Shown here in pieces: positions 39,705-48,913 of a stretch of 64,000 bases of DNA. Each line of letters starts with the position of its first letter. The first letter of the stretch is position 1. Under the pieces are notes generated by a model. That model saw only the letters and a program-made list of their open reading frames with translations, had not been told where the DNA came from and did not search any database. Source of the stretch: Alkalilimnicola ehrlichii (GTDB lineage: Bacteria; Pseudomonadota; Gammaproteobacteria; Nitrococcales; AK92); NCBI RefSeq assembly GCF_003399765.1, contig NZ_NFZV01000001.1, positions 1 to 64,000 of the forward strand, given 5' to 3'. A program made the translations under genes and the position numbers.

Positions 39705-39935
39705 AGCTCTTGGTGGCCTGCTTGCAAGTTATTGTTTTAAAAAGAAAGCCTGTATCGATTTGGAAAATTAGCGAATACTTTTGTTAGGAATGTTAGGCGG
39801 CCATGCCTTGCTGCGAAGGGTATTCGACGATGGTAGGAAAAGCGGGTGGGATTGAGCGGAAGTGCTTTCGCTACCGAGGGGCCGGCGGAGTCTGTGTCGT
39901 ACCGTTTGCAGACTCCGTCGACCTGTGGGGCGCTA

Positions 39936-40451
39936 TCAGCGCAATGCTTCTACTAGATAGGGTTGGAGGCGGGCGTTTTGGCCCATTCGAGCTAGCTGAT
40001 CTGCGCCCTCGATATCGATGTCGAGCACGCGCAGGTTATCGATGGCCTGATTATCCAGAGCATTCTGGATGATGGTATGGAGATTTGGGGCTGCGTTGGC
40101 AACGTCGCCGCCAGGTAGCGACTGGGTAATGCCGTTGCGTAAATTCTCGGCCAGTTGGGCCGGCCCTGCCGCTAAGTTCGTGGAGGGCAGGTGGAACTGT
40201 AAGTGGTGTTCGAGCTTGTCGTTGACCTTGACGAGGTGTTCGAAGCTGAAGCTGACGTGCAAGCCGTCTCGATTGATGTAGCCGCCGCGGATGTCGGCCA
40301 TTGCCGGCTCGTCCAGCTTTTCCAGGCGATCTAAGTTCAACGCGGCATGGCCGCTCTGAGCGACGCCTAGCATTACAGCGCTGGTACAAAGCGCGAGTAA
40401 GCGCGTTCGTCTCGGTCTGGTAAAGGGTTTGCAATGTCGTCCTTGTCGCAT
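39936..40451 (-). CDS. Secreted protein downstream of the C39 peptidase, with a Gly-Gly motif
   Basis: A 171-residue exported protein. A basic signal region (RPRRTRLLALCTSAVMLGVAQSGHAAL) is followed by LDRLEKLDEPAMADIRGG, which resembles double-glycine leader motifs cut by C39 peptidases. The mature part is amphipathic (GLHVSFSFEHLVKVNDKLEHHLQFHLPS). Near the end IIQNALDNQAIDNLRVLDIDI aligns with VIQNSGNNVVIQDSTVLNVNV of the small protein at 41190. It starts 10 bases after the C39 peptidase stop, with GAGGA upstream. The exact role is unknown; a minor subunit or chaperone of the fibre system is plausible. Confidence 0.65.
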   Translation of the reverse strand: MRQGRHCKPFTRPRRTRLLALCTSAVMLGVAQSGHAALNLDRLEKLDEPAMADIRGGYINRDGLHVSFSFEHLVKVNDKLEHHLQFHLPSTNLAAGPAQLAENLRNGITQSLPGGDVANAAPNLHTIIQNALDNQAIDNLRVLDIDIEGADQLARMGQNARLQPYLVEALR

Positions 40452-40461
40452 ACATGTTTCC

Positions 40462-41157
40462 TCAAAGTTTTTGCCCTGCCATGATGGAGAGTCTGAAGTC
40501 GGGGGTGTTCGAGCGGTCAACCGCATCGTTCAGCGGCGCGCGTTGTTTGACCGCCCACTCGCTGGCCAAATTAAAATGCTGTTGAGCGATCGTTTGCTCG
40601 TCGCGGATGATGAAGTACAGCCCGGTGGAGCTGGCGCGGAATTCGTCCCAGGTCATTTTGGTCATGCCTAGCGCCGGGTCGCCGATAAGGACGTGATCCC
40701 AGGTCACGCCCTTTATGACAACGAAATGCCGGAACCCGCCAACATCGATCAGTGCGATAGCCGGTAAGCCCAGTTGTCGTAGTTGTTCGAGCGTTATTCG
40801 GAATCCGTCGGCGCGAAGCTGTTGGGTCTCCAGATACCGCCGCATGTCGAGCATCGAGAACCCGTCTCTTTGAATGCGCGCCTGGTCGCCGTGCTCGAAC
40901 ATCGCAAGAAAGACTTCTTCTTCGGAAACCGGCCGGTCGTAGTGATAGGTCAGCAGGGTGGCCACGGCGGCGGAACCGCAGCTGTAGTCGTACTGCTGGC
41001 GGACGATGTTATGGAAACGGCTGTCGACGAAACTCCTCACATGAGCGGTATAACTGCCGCCGCTTTGATGAGGTAGGACGACGGCGTTTGCCGTTGGCAG
41101 TTGGCATAACAGTACGCCGAGTAGCGCCGCCAGGGTGAGAGTGCTTCCGCGTGTCAT
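40462..41157 (-). CDS. Exported C39-family peptidase, FapD-like
   Basis: A 231-residue protein with a Sec signal (MTRGSTLTLAALLGVLLCQLPTANA). The papain-like C39 domain follows: catalytic Cys in QQYDYSCGSAAVATLLTYHY, His in VGGFRHFVVIKGV, and Asp in LIGDPALGMTKMTWDEF. All three are present, so it should be active. It lacks the ABC-transporter parts of bacteriocin exporters, and length and layout match FapD of Pseudomonas functional-amyloid operons. It sits between two small secreted proteins with Gly-type leader motifs, which are candidate substrates. The gap to the gene upstream is 32 bases. Confidence 0.82.
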   Translation of the reverse strand: MTRGSTLTLAALLGVLLCQLPTANAVVLPHQSGGSYTAHVRSFVDSRFHNIVRQQYDYSCGSAAVATLLTYHYDRPVSEEEVFLAMFEHGDQARIQRDGFSMLDMRRYLETQQLRADGFRITLEQLRQLGLPAIALIDVGGFRHFVVIKGVTWDHVLIGDPALGMTKMTWDEFRASSTGLYFIIRDEQTIAQQHFNLASEWAVKQRAPLNDAVDRSNTPDFRLSIMAGQKL

Positions 41158-41189
41158 AGCCTTGTCCCGGTGCCGTTATTGGGGCTTGG

Positions 41190-41546
41190 TTATTTCACGT
41201 TAACGTTCAGTACCGTCGAATCTTGTATGACAACGTTGTTGCCGCTGTTTTGGATCACGGTTACTAAGCCGGCTGCGCCATGCAGGGCGCCGCTAGCGAT
41301 GCTGTTGTCGCCGGAGAGGGTGCCGATCGCCGAGTTGTCGGTGAGATTTGCGTTGCTTCGTAGGTCGCCGACTTGAACCAGGTTCGAGTTTTGTCGGCCG
41401 CTGGCATGCATGAGTTCGTCCTCAGCCACCAGCTCGATGGCATCCAGGCCACCGTCCTGTTGATGCCATGCCTGCGCGCTTGCGAGCGGGAGTCCGCAAA
41501 GTAAGCCGCCCACAGCTCCAAGCGAGATAAGTTGCATCCGTTTCAT
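41190..41546 (-). CDS. Small secreted Asn-rich protein (FapA/minor-subunit-like)
   Basis: A 118-residue exported protein. The signal (MKRMQLISLGAVGGLLCGLPLASAQA) is followed by AIELVAEDELMHASGRQNSN, a leader-like motif ending in Gly, and by SNANLTDNSAIGTLSGDNSIASG, which resembles the repeats of the large paralogues. The C-terminus VTVIQNSGNNVVIQDSTVLNVNV shares the QNSG.N...Q core with both repeat proteins. A strong AGGAGG lies five bases before the ATG. It belongs to the leftward run repeat protein 2, this gene, C39 peptidase, 171-residue protein. A nucleator or minor-subunit role is inferred. Confidence 0.65.
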   Translation of the reverse strand: MKRMQLISLGAVGGLLCGLPLASAQAWHQQDGGLDAIELVAEDELMHASGRQNSNLVQVGDLRSNANLTDNSAIGTLSGDNSIASGALHGAAGLVTVIQNSGNNVVIQDSTVLNVNVK

Positions 41547-41705
41547 AACGCCTCCTGCAGCAGTTTAGGAAACTCTGAATATTGCCGGTGCCTGTAACGG
41601 CGCCTCGTGCTCCCGCCGGGAAGCTCAAAGCGCCTAGCTGGCTAAACCCGAGCATGGTGCGGGCAAGGGCGCGGCAGCCGCAGCGCCCTCCCCGTTCGCC
41701 TGGGT

Positions 41706-42575
41706 TTACTTTTTCCCGCCTGTCGGAGCGAAGTTCAGGTTGCCTTGGACGTTTACACTCTGCTGAGCGAGGCTGTTAAAGCCGGAGTTTTGGTTGACCT
41801 GGCTAATGCCGGCAGCGCCTGCAAAGGCGCCGTCGTCCAAAATGTTGACGCCGACATTGACGAAAGCCACGCCGCCGCCGTCGACGCTATTGCCCGACAC
41901 AGTGCCTTCTAGTTCGCTGGTGGCTACGACGTTAAAGGACTCGTTGTAAGCGCCTGCGCCGTAGCCGGCGGCGATGATGTTGTCGTCATTGGCGGCAACC
42001 GAGCCTTCGCCGGCGGCTACGCGGTTGTCGTCGCTGTCTTGTAGAGCGGTTGCACCGTCGCCGGAGGCAATGGCGTTTTGCTCGTCGGCGGCAATCGCGC
42101 CGTCGCCGGTAGCGATGTTGTTGTCGTCGTTGTCGTCGTAAAGCGCGACGGAACGGTCGCCGTTGGCGAGGTTGTTGTTGTCGTCCATGGCCTGCGAGCC
42201 GTCGCCAAAGGCGACGTTATTATTCTCGTCCATCGCTATGCTGCCGTCGCCGGTGACGTTGACGTTGTCGTCGCTGTTGGCTTGAGCGATGCTGCCGCCG
42301 TCGGCAATGGCATTGTCGTCGTTGATCGCGTTGGCGTTATCGCCGGCGGCGACGTTGTTGTTGTCGTCCATGGCGATCGAGCCTAAGGTGGCATTGTTGT
42401 TGCCGCTGTTATCTTCGTACTGGGCGATAGAGCCAAGTGTGGCCACGTTGTTCTCGGTGACTTCGACATCGTCAAAGATCCCGACGGCAACATTTATTTC
42501 CGTGTCCTGAGCTGCCGCTTGAGCGGAAAGAATCAGGCCGAGGGCGGTGGAGGTAACCAGCAAAGTCTTTCGCAT
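41706..42575 (-). CDS. Secreted Asn/Asp-rich repeat protein 2 (candidate fibre or adhesin subunit)
   Basis: A 289-residue paralogue of repeat protein 1. The signal peptide is MRKTLLVTSTALGLILSAQAAAQ. About 12 imperfect 15-residue repeats follow (NNNATLGSIAMDDN, NNVAFGDGSQAMDDN, NNIATGDGAIAADEQ, NAIASGDGATALQDSDD). The shared C-terminus GISQVNQNSGFNSLAQQSV is followed by a short APTGGKK tail. Most repeats align one-to-one with protein 1. The ATG at 42575 is chosen because GGGAG lies upstream and the signal starts there. It is the first gene of the leftward operon and has a sigma-54 promoter 105 bases upstream. The mature protein is highly acidic. Confidence 0.72.
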   Translation of the reverse strand: MRKTLLVTSTALGLILSAQAAAQDTEINVAVGIFDDVEVTENNVATLGSIAQYEDNSGNNNATLGSIAMDDNNNVAAGDNANAINDDNAIADGGSIAQANSDDNVNVTGDGSIAMDENNNVAFGDGSQAMDDNNNLANGDRSVALYDDNDDNNIATGDGAIAADEQNAIASGDGATALQDSDDNRVAAGEGSVAANDDNIIAAGYGAGAYNESFNVVATSELEGTVSGNSVDGGGVAFVNVGVNILDDGAFAGAAGISQVNQNSGFNSLAQQSVNVQGNLNFAPTGGKK

Positions 42576-42679
42576 ACCTATGAACTCCCTTTCACTAGTA
42601 GGTAAATTCGTTCCGCTGCGCAGCCGTCGGCGATCGACGGCTTTTTGGCCCCGCGCACTAGCGGGCAGTGCTTGGTTAA

Positions 42680-42694
42680 GCAGAACTTGTGCCA
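42680..42694 (-). promoter_or_regulatory. Sigma-54 promoter of the repeat-protein 2 / C39 operon
   Basis: Read leftward: TGGCACAAGTTCTGC followed by TT. It has a perfect -24 TGGCAC and a -12 TGC with correct spacing, 105 bases before the ATG at 42575. It shares TGGCA....TCTGCTT/CCTGCTT form with the promoter at 39580. Confidence 0.85.
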
Positions 42695-42789
42695 AGTTTT
42701 TCAGGAAGCGGAAAATGCCGGTTTTCTAATGCCTTAGCCACATCGTTGCGGGAAGCTTGGCGCCGTAAGGTGCCGTCTAATTCGGTGAA

Positions 42790-42807
42790 GTGTTAAAGCT
42801 CTGAAAC
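42790..42807 (-). promoter_or_regulatory. Candidate activator-binding site upstream of the repeat-protein 2 operon
   Basis: GTGTTAAAGCTCTGAAAC on the plus strand, 96 bases upstream of the sigma-54 promoter. It matches the site at 39687 in 15 of 18 bases, while the sequence between site and promoter has diverged in the two copies. The rest of the 575-base gap to xth holds AT-rich sequence and no gene. Confidence 0.55.
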
Positions 42808-43150
42808 GCCTTGTACGGTCGGTACGAAGCCTAGAGTGGACGGATCCCTAACAGAAATCTTCTTTTATCAATTGCTTACGAGCTTGATGGTGGCACGGAT
42901 AGCGTCTTCTAATCTTGGCAGGGTATGAAACATTGGTATTCGGCGGCTTGCGAAGGTGTAAAACATTAGAAAACAATAACTAAATATCTTGAAAGCAGCA
43001 GTGCAGGATTTAAGGATAAAAGGGGAGTTGGGTTAGCGTTTTATCCGATGCGGTGTTAGGCGTAACTATTTGCTCAAACAGTAAGTTAGGAGCTTTGAAT
43101 GTAATCGGCGAGACGAATCCGTTGACGGGGCTCGCCTCGCCGCTGTTGTG

Positions 43151-43914
43151 TTACACAAACTCTGCAATGGCCGGAGCGTGGTCGGAGGGGCGTTCCCAGG
43201 TACGGGGTTCGCGGTCGATGTAACTTGATCGGCATCGCTCCGCCAGGCTGTTGCTGGCCAGAACTAAGTCGATTCTTAGGCCGCGGTTGCGGCGGAAATT
43301 ATTCATGCGATAGTCCCACCAGCTAAACAGCTTGTCGGCCTGTTCGAAACGCCGGAAGGTATCTTCCAAGCCGAGGTCGAGCAGCCTGCGTAGTGCTGTG
43401 CGTTCGGGTTCGCTACATAGCACCTTATCGCGCCATTCTTCCGGGTCGTGAACGTCGCGGTCGTCGGGCGCAATATTGAAATCGCCAACGACGACAAGTT
43501 GAGAATGGCGGGCAAGTTCGGTTTCCAGAAAGTCGTGTAGCTTTTCCAGCCAGTCAAGCTTGTAAGCGTATTTTTCGCTGCCCACCGCTTGTCCGTTCGG
43601 TACGTAAAGATTGACGAAGCGAAGATCGCCCACGGTGACGGCGAGCACGCGCCGCTGAGGGTCTTCTAGTCCGGGTAGATCGAACACAGGGTCTGCTTGG
43701 GGCGCTTTGCTGAGGACGGCGACGCCGTTATACGTTTTTGGCCGGAGAAGCTTACTTCGTAACCGGCTTCGCGGATCGCCTCAAGCGGGAAGTTTTTGTC
43801 TTCCGATTTGGTTTCTTGCAAGCCGAGCACGTCGGGCTGATGGTTTTCCAGCCAATCGAGCAAGTGAGGCAGGCGGACTTTGAGCGAATTAACGTTCCAG
43901 GAGGCGAGTTTCAT
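43151..43914 (-). CDS. xth: Exodeoxyribonuclease III (frameshifted)
   Basis: An AP endonuclease/3'-exonuclease for base-excision repair. It begins MKLASWNVNSLKVRLPHLLDWL, with LGLQETKSED (metal-binding Glu). It continues with FVNLYVPNG, VVVGDFNIAPDDRDVHDPEEW, the catalytic region WWDYRMNNFRRNRGLRIDLVLAS, and the final SDHAP with the catalytic His. The frame breaks in the T5 run at 43735-43739. One more T joins SGQK to TYNGVAVLSKAPQ. The restored length is about 254 residues, normal for the family. Confidence 0.92.
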
Positions 43915-44112
43915 AGCGGATAAATTATCTGTTCGATGAGAAGTTGGACGGTTGTCGTTGCTGTCGAGAAGATACCACAGTCGCGGCAGGACTGCGCATG
44001 CCGCGGTTGGCGCGCACGGATTAGCCGTGGAGACGACTTATAAAGAATGCTAAGGCGTTAAGGGGAAGAAGGCGCGCGTTTGCGGATGCTGCAAGCGCGC
44101 CAATAGGGGGCG

Positions 44113-44391
44113 TTAGTCTTCGAGTTCGATTTCGGTGGCGAAGTGGCGTTCGTCACGGTATTCGAAATCGACTTCTACCCGCTGGCCGACGGCAAGATCC
44201 TCAAAGCGGTTGAGCCCGTCGTTGTAATCGGTATCGTCGTCGGTGAAGAATTCGATGCCTTGGACCGTGAACGCGCTGTCGTCGTCGTTGATCGACGCGA
44301 TCTCGCCTTCGATGTCGTTTGCCGTTGCGTTGCCGACGACTAGCAGTAATAGCCCGCCCAGCGACCAGGCGGCCGGTATCGATGCTCTCAT
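44113..44391 (-). CDS. Small exported DUF5666-like protein
   Basis: A 92-residue protein with a signal peptide (MRASIPAAWSLGGLLLLVVGNATA). One OB-like repeat follows: IEGEIASINDDDSAFTVQGIEFFTDDDTDYNDGLNRFEDLAVGQRVEVDFEYRD. The DLAVGQRVEV step is characteristic of DUF5666 domains. Most family members carry several copies; here only one is present. The function is unknown, and a periplasmic binding role is inferred. It is strongly acidic. Confidence 0.65.
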   Translation of the reverse strand: MRASIPAAWSLGGLLLLVVGNATANDIEGEIASINDDDSAFTVQGIEFFTDDDTDYNDGLNRFEDLAVGQRVEVDFEYRDERHFATEIELED

Positions 44392-44503
44392 TAATACACC
44401 CTCGTATGCTGACGAGGTGTAGTTATAGGCGTGCCGCAGCGCTTACAACCTCATAATTAAGTAGTAAGCGCTGCGCGATTCAACGGGGCAACGGTTTTTC
44501 GCC

Positions 44504-46546
44504 TTAATCAGGCGGCAAGCCCGTTGTGTCGAAGTAAGGCATCGATGTCGGGTTTTCGGCCGCGGAAGGCGACGAATAAGTCCATGGCTTCTTGCGAACC
44601 GCCTTTTTCAAGGATGTTGGCGAGGAAACTGCGGCCGGTTTCCCGGTTGAAGATACCCTCTTCTTCAAAGCGCGAGAACGCATCGGCGGAGAGGACTTCG
44701 GCCCATTTGTAGCTGTAGTATCCCGCGGCATAACCGCCGGCGAAAATATGGCCGAAACTGTTGGGGAAGCGGTTAAAGGCCGGCGGTTTGACGACGGCAA
44801 CCTGATCCCGTACTTCCTCCAGTATCTGGTAGATCCGAGCGCCCCGCGCCGGTCGTACTCCAGGTGGAGCCGGAAGTCGAACAAGGAAAATTCGAGCTGC
44901 CGGACCATTTGCATGGCCGATTGGAAGTTTTTCGCTGCCAGCATGCGCTGGTAGAGTTCTTCCGGTAACGGAGCGCCGGTTTCGTAGTGCGCGGCAAATA
45001 AATCCAGCGCTTCGCGCTCCCAACACCAGTTTTCCATGAACTGGCTAGGCAGCTCGACGGCATCCCAAGGTACGCCGTTGATACCGGAAACCGAGGGATA
45101 GTCGACGCGGGTGAGCATATGATGCAGACCGTGGCCAAACTCGTGGAACAAGGTTTCTACTTCGTCGTGCGTGAGCAGCGCCGGTTTATCGCCTACCGGT
45201 GGGCTGAAGTTACAGGTCAGGTAGGCAACCGGAATTTGCAAGCCGTCGGCGGTACGATGCCGAACGCGACAGTCCGCCATCCACGCGCCGCCTCGTTTCT
45301 TCTCCCGCGCATAGAGGTCGAAATAGAACTGACCGCGGAGTTCGCCGCCGACTTCGCGAATCTCGTAGAAGCGTACATCCGGGTGCCATACGTCGGCGCC
45401 GTCGACCTGCTCGATTTTCAGGCCGTAGAGGCGCTCGACAACTTTGAACAAGCCTGGGATGACCCGGGTCTCCGGGAAATACGGCCGGAGGTCTTCTTGC
45501 GAGATCTGGTACCGCGCTTGGCGTAGTTTTTCCGAATAATAGCCGATGTCCCAGGCCTCCAGCTTTTCCAGCCCGTCTTGTTCGCGGGCGAAAGCTTGTA
45601 GGGCTGCCAAGTCCTCTTGCGCTTTCGGGTAGGCGCGTTCGGCCAAGTCGCTGAGGAAAGCCATGACCTCTTCGGTGGAGCCGGCCATCTTCGGCTCCAG
45701 GCTTAACTCGGCGTAGCTATCGAAACCCAGCAGTTGGGCTTTCTCATGTCGAAGCTTTAGGATTTCCTCCATGATCGGCAGGTTATCCCAGCGGCCGGCA
45801 TTGGGGCCTGTGTCCGATGCCCGAGTGCTAAAAGCCTCGTAAACTTCCCTCCGTAACTCTCGGTTGTCGGCATAGCTCATAACTGGGAAGAAAGAGGGAA
45901 ACTCAAGGGTCAGCAACCAACCTTCCAGCCCTTTCTGCTCGGCGGCTTGTTTGGCTGCCGCCTGTGCCGATTCCGGCAGCCCTGAGAGCAAGGCCGGGTC
46001 GGTAATATGCTTCTTCCAGGCGTCGGTGGCATCCAGCAGGTTCTCTTCGAACTTTGCCGATAGTTCCGACAGCCGCTGCGCTATTTCTTTGTAGCGTGCT
46101 TTTTTCGCTTCGGGTAGCGCTACGCCCGAGAGGCGAAAGTCCCGCAAGGCGTTGTCGATCGTCTTTTGCTGCGCGGCGCTTAGGCGGGCGTATTCGTCGC
46201 TTTCCCGAATTTGCCGGTAGGCTTCGTACAGGGCTGTGTTCTGCCCAAGCTCCGTGCCATGTTCGGAGAGCTTGGGCAGGCAGGCGTTATACGCTGCGCG
46301 CAGGGCATCGCTATTGACCACCGAGTTCATGTGGTTCACCGGTGACCATGCTTTGGCTAAGCGGTCTTCGGCGGCCTCCAAGGGGGCGATAAGATTGTCC
46401 CAGCCGTAACGGTCGTTCTTCTCCAGTAACTCGTTGAGTAATTGCCGGTTCTCAGCGAGTAACCGATCGATAGCCGGTTCGACATGTTCGGGCTTGATTT
46501 GCGAAAACGGTGGAAGCTTGTCGGTGGCGAGGAGCGGATTGTTCAT
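44504..46546 (-). CDS. prlC: Oligopeptidase A, M3-family metallopeptidase (frameshifted)
   Basis: A cytoplasmic zinc peptidase that degrades oligopeptides and cleaved signal peptides. It begins [26 protein letters not shown]. The zinc motif is [12 protein letters not shown], with the downstream Glu in [12 protein letters not shown]. The C-terminal part is [27 protein letters not shown]. Near 44849-44852 one base is missing: HLEYD should continue as [20 protein letters not shown]. The restored length is about 681 residues, the normal size. The ATG at 46546 is preferred because the family starts there, although the frame stays open to 46771. It is divergent from gor. Confidence 0.9.
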   Translation of the reverse strand: MNNPLLATDKLPPFSQIKPEHVEPAIDRLLAENRQLLNELLEKNDRYGWDNLIAPLEAAEDRLAKAWSPVNHMNSVVNSDALRAAYNACLPKLSEHGTELGQNTALYEAYRQIRESDEYARLSAAQQKTIDNALRDFRLSGVALPEAKKARYKEIAQRLSELSAKFEENLLDATDAWKKHITDPALLSGLPESAQAAAKQAAEQKGLEGWLLTLEFPSFFPVMSYADNRELRREVYEAFSTRASDTGPNAGRWDNLPIMEEILKLRHEKAQLLGFDSYAELSLEPKMAGSTEEVMAFLSDLAERAYPKAQEDLAALQAFAREQDGLEKLEAWDIGYYSEKLRQARYQISQEDLRPYFPETRVIPGLFKVVERLYGLKIEQVDGADVWHPDVRFYEIREVGGELRGQFYFDLYAREKKRGGAWMADCRVRHRTADGLQIPVAYLTCNFSPPVGDKPALLTHDEVETLFHEFGHGLHHMLTRVDYPSVSGINGVPWDAVELPSQFMENWCWEREALDLFAAHYETGAPLPEELYQRMLAAKNFQSAMQMVRQLEFSLFDFRLHLEYDRRGALGSTRYWRKYGIRLPSSNRRPLTASPTVSAIFSPAVMPRDTTATNGPKSSPPMRSRALKKRVSSTGKPAAVSSPTSLKKAVRKKPWTYSSPSAAENPTSMPYFDTTGLPPD

Positions 46547-46898
46547 ATCGACGCTATCTTTCCTTAAGCAGACACTGATTGATTCCTGGCGCTTTGGTAG
46601 AAGCCCGCAACGCACGATATCTCCATTCTGCCCGACTTGGTCGCAGACGACTATCCCGAGGCGGGCTTGTTTATTGATGGTTTCATTTTGGTCGGACTCA
46701 AACGTCGAGCGGCGGATAATGGTATGTTGTGGTCGCGATTCTTGGGTGCTTTGTCGAACGCTGTTTCTCAACGGCGCGATCGAGCCTTATTACCTGCTAA
46801 ATGGGGAATGGCCGAACGCTCCCCCCTGCGTGATAGCTTTGCGGGGACGGCAGAAGGTATTCGGCCTTTCCTAAGGTGCTTCGAACGGAAGGTTAGGT

Positions 46899-48247
46899 AT
46901 GAGCAAGCATTACGATCTGATCTGCATTGGTGGCGGTAGCGGGGGGATGGCGACCGCCCGGCGAGCAGCTTCTTATGGCGCCCGCTGTGCGGTGATCGAA
47001 GCAAAAAGCTGGGCGGAACCTGCGTTAACGTCGGCTGTGTGCCGAAAAAGGTGATGTGGAATGCGGCCCATACAGCACACTCTCTGCACCGGGCGCAAGA
47101 CTACGGTTTTGCGGTAGGCGAAGTTGGGTTCGACTGGGTGGAGTTGAAGCGACGGCGGGATGCCTACGTCGAACGTTTGAATGGAATTTACGCTCATAAC
47201 TTAGATAAAGCCAATATCGATTTTATCGAAGGTTTCGGCCGGTTCGTCGACGAGCGCACGGTGGAGGTCGACGGTACGCGCTATAGCGCCGATCACATTG
47301 TGATAGCGACCGGAGGGCAGCCCTGGCGACCCTCTATACCCGGTGCCGAGTTAGGTATCGATTCTGACGGTTTTTTCGAGCTGGAGGCCTTGCCCGGCAA
47401 GGTGGCGGTATTAGGGGCGGGTTACATTGCGGTGGAGCTGGCCGGGGTATTGCATGAGCTCGGTAGCGAGACGTGCTTGGTTATCCGCGGTCAGGAGCCG
47501 TTACGTAGTTTCGACAGCCTGATTCGAGAAGGCCTTATGGAGGCGTTCCATGCCGAACAATTGCCGGTGGTGACCGGCTTTGAGGCGAGTAAGTTGGAAC
47601 GGGCCGCAGACGGTACGATCAGCATTTACGGGAAGGACGGACGCTGTTTGGAGGGGTACGACACAGTCGTGTGGGCGGTTGGGCGCCGTTCTTGCACCGG
47701 CAGTTTAGGGTTGGAGCGCATTGGCCTGGAAGTGCGGCATAACGGTGATATTCCGGTCGACCGTTATCAGCAGACAAGCGTCTCCGGTGTGTATGCGCTT
47801 GGAGATATTATCGGTCGTTATCCGCTCACGCCTGTCGCGATCGCCGCAGGGCGCCGGTTGGCGGATCGCGTGTTTGGCGGCCGCGAGGGTCGCCATTTGG
47901 AATACCGTTGTGTCCCCACGGTGGTGTTCACTCACCCGCCGATCGGTACCGTAGGCTTAACCGAGGAGGAGGCACGCGCCGAATTTGGCGATGACGTGAC
48001 GATATTCACTAACCGCTTTATTGCCATGGATTATGCATTATCCAAATCTAAGCGGCGCAGCTTGATGAAGCTGGTGACCGTCGGGAAGGAGCAACGGGTA
48101 GTCGGTGCGCATATGATTAGCCCCGGCGCCGACGAAATGTTGCAAGGGTTTGCCGTTGCGGTGCGGATGGGAGCGACCAAGGCCGATTTCGACGATACGA
48201 TAGCGATTCATCCCACTAGCGCGGAAGAGATGGTAACTATGGTATAG
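46899..48247 (+). CDS. gor: Glutathione-disulfide reductase (frameshifted)
   Basis: An FAD/NADPH-dependent disulfide reductase. It begins [27 protein letters not shown] (FAD site), with the redox-active [15 protein letters not shown]. The NAD(P)-binding [22 protein letters not shown]-contact [17 protein letters not shown] and C-terminal [11 protein letters not shown] (catalytic His-Glu) are intact. The A5 run at 47003-47007 lacks one A, which would join VIEAK to KLGGTC. Restored length is about 449 residues, equal to E. coli Gor. The true start lies at 46899, upstream of the longest intact frame, and aligns with the family start. Confidence 0.92.
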
Positions 48248-48320
48248 CTGTATAGAGGGCGATAGCGGGTAACCCTCGTCCGCCGTCGCTCAACCCAGCT
48301 TGCCATAAGCGGAGGACTAC

Positions 48321-48851
48321 ATGATTCGCGATTTCGAGCGTGCCCGGCCGCATATTGCCGATACCGCGTACATTGACGACAGTGCCTTGGTTATAGGCGA
48401 TGTGACGATAGGCGAGGATGCTTCGGTGTGGCCGACCAGCGTTCTGCGCGGCGATGTGAATAGCATTACGGTCGGCGATCGCACCAATATTCAAGACGGT
48501 ACGGTTATTCATGTAACGCATGACGGCCCTTATTCGCCGGGCGGTATTGCGACGATCATCGGCGCCGGGGTTACGGTCGGTCATCGAGCCGTTCTACATG
48601 CGTGTACGGTTGAGGACTATTGCCTTATCGGCATGGGCGCCATCATTATGGATGGCGTCCTGATCCAGCGCGAGGTAATGGTGGCCGCCGGCTCTTTGGT
48701 GCCTCCGGGTAAAGAGCTTGAGAGCGGTTATCTTTACGTGGGCAGTCCTGCTAAACGATTGCGGGCGCTGACGGCTGCGGAGAGAGAACAACTACACTAC
48801 TCGGCCGAGCACTACGTCAAGTTGAAGAACCGTTACAGCCACGCGTTCTGA
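48321..48851 (+). CDS. Gamma-class carbonic anhydrase-family protein (YrdA-like)
   Basis: A 176-residue left-handed parallel beta-helix protein with hexapeptide repeats (DDSALVIGDVTIGEDASVWPTSVLRGD). The zinc-ligand histidines are in NIQDGTVIHVTHDG and GAGVTVGHRAVLHACTVED. C-terminal helix LTAAEREQLHYSAEHYVKLKNRY. The family includes carbonic anhydrases and CaiE/YrdA proteins; activity is not certain. A GGAGGA site lies about 8 bases upstream. It follows gor after 73 bases in the same direction. Confidence 0.88.
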   Translation: MIRDFERARPHIADTAYIDDSALVIGDVTIGEDASVWPTSVLRGDVNSITVGDRTNIQDGTVIHVTHDGPYSPGGIATIIGAGVTVGHRAVLHACTVEDYCLIGMGAIIMDGVLIQREVMVAAGSLVPPGKELESGYLYVGSPAKRLRALTAAEREQLHYSAEHYVKLKNRYSHAF

Positions 48852-48913
48852 TGCCGTGAAGGATTGCCGCAAACGCCCCCATTACCAACAACGGGAAGGT
48901 AAGGTCCCGTGTT

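Noticed and set aside
38667-42490. The repeated DNA of the two repeat-protein genes as a CRISPR-like array
   Set aside because: The units are about 45 bases, fully coding and vary at codon level; there are no constant repeats with unique spacers.
46547-46898. N-terminal extension of prlC to 46771 and a rightward frame in the prlC-gor gap
   Set aside because: The extension is not family-like and the family start MNNPLL is at 46546. The gap is best read as a divergent promoter region.
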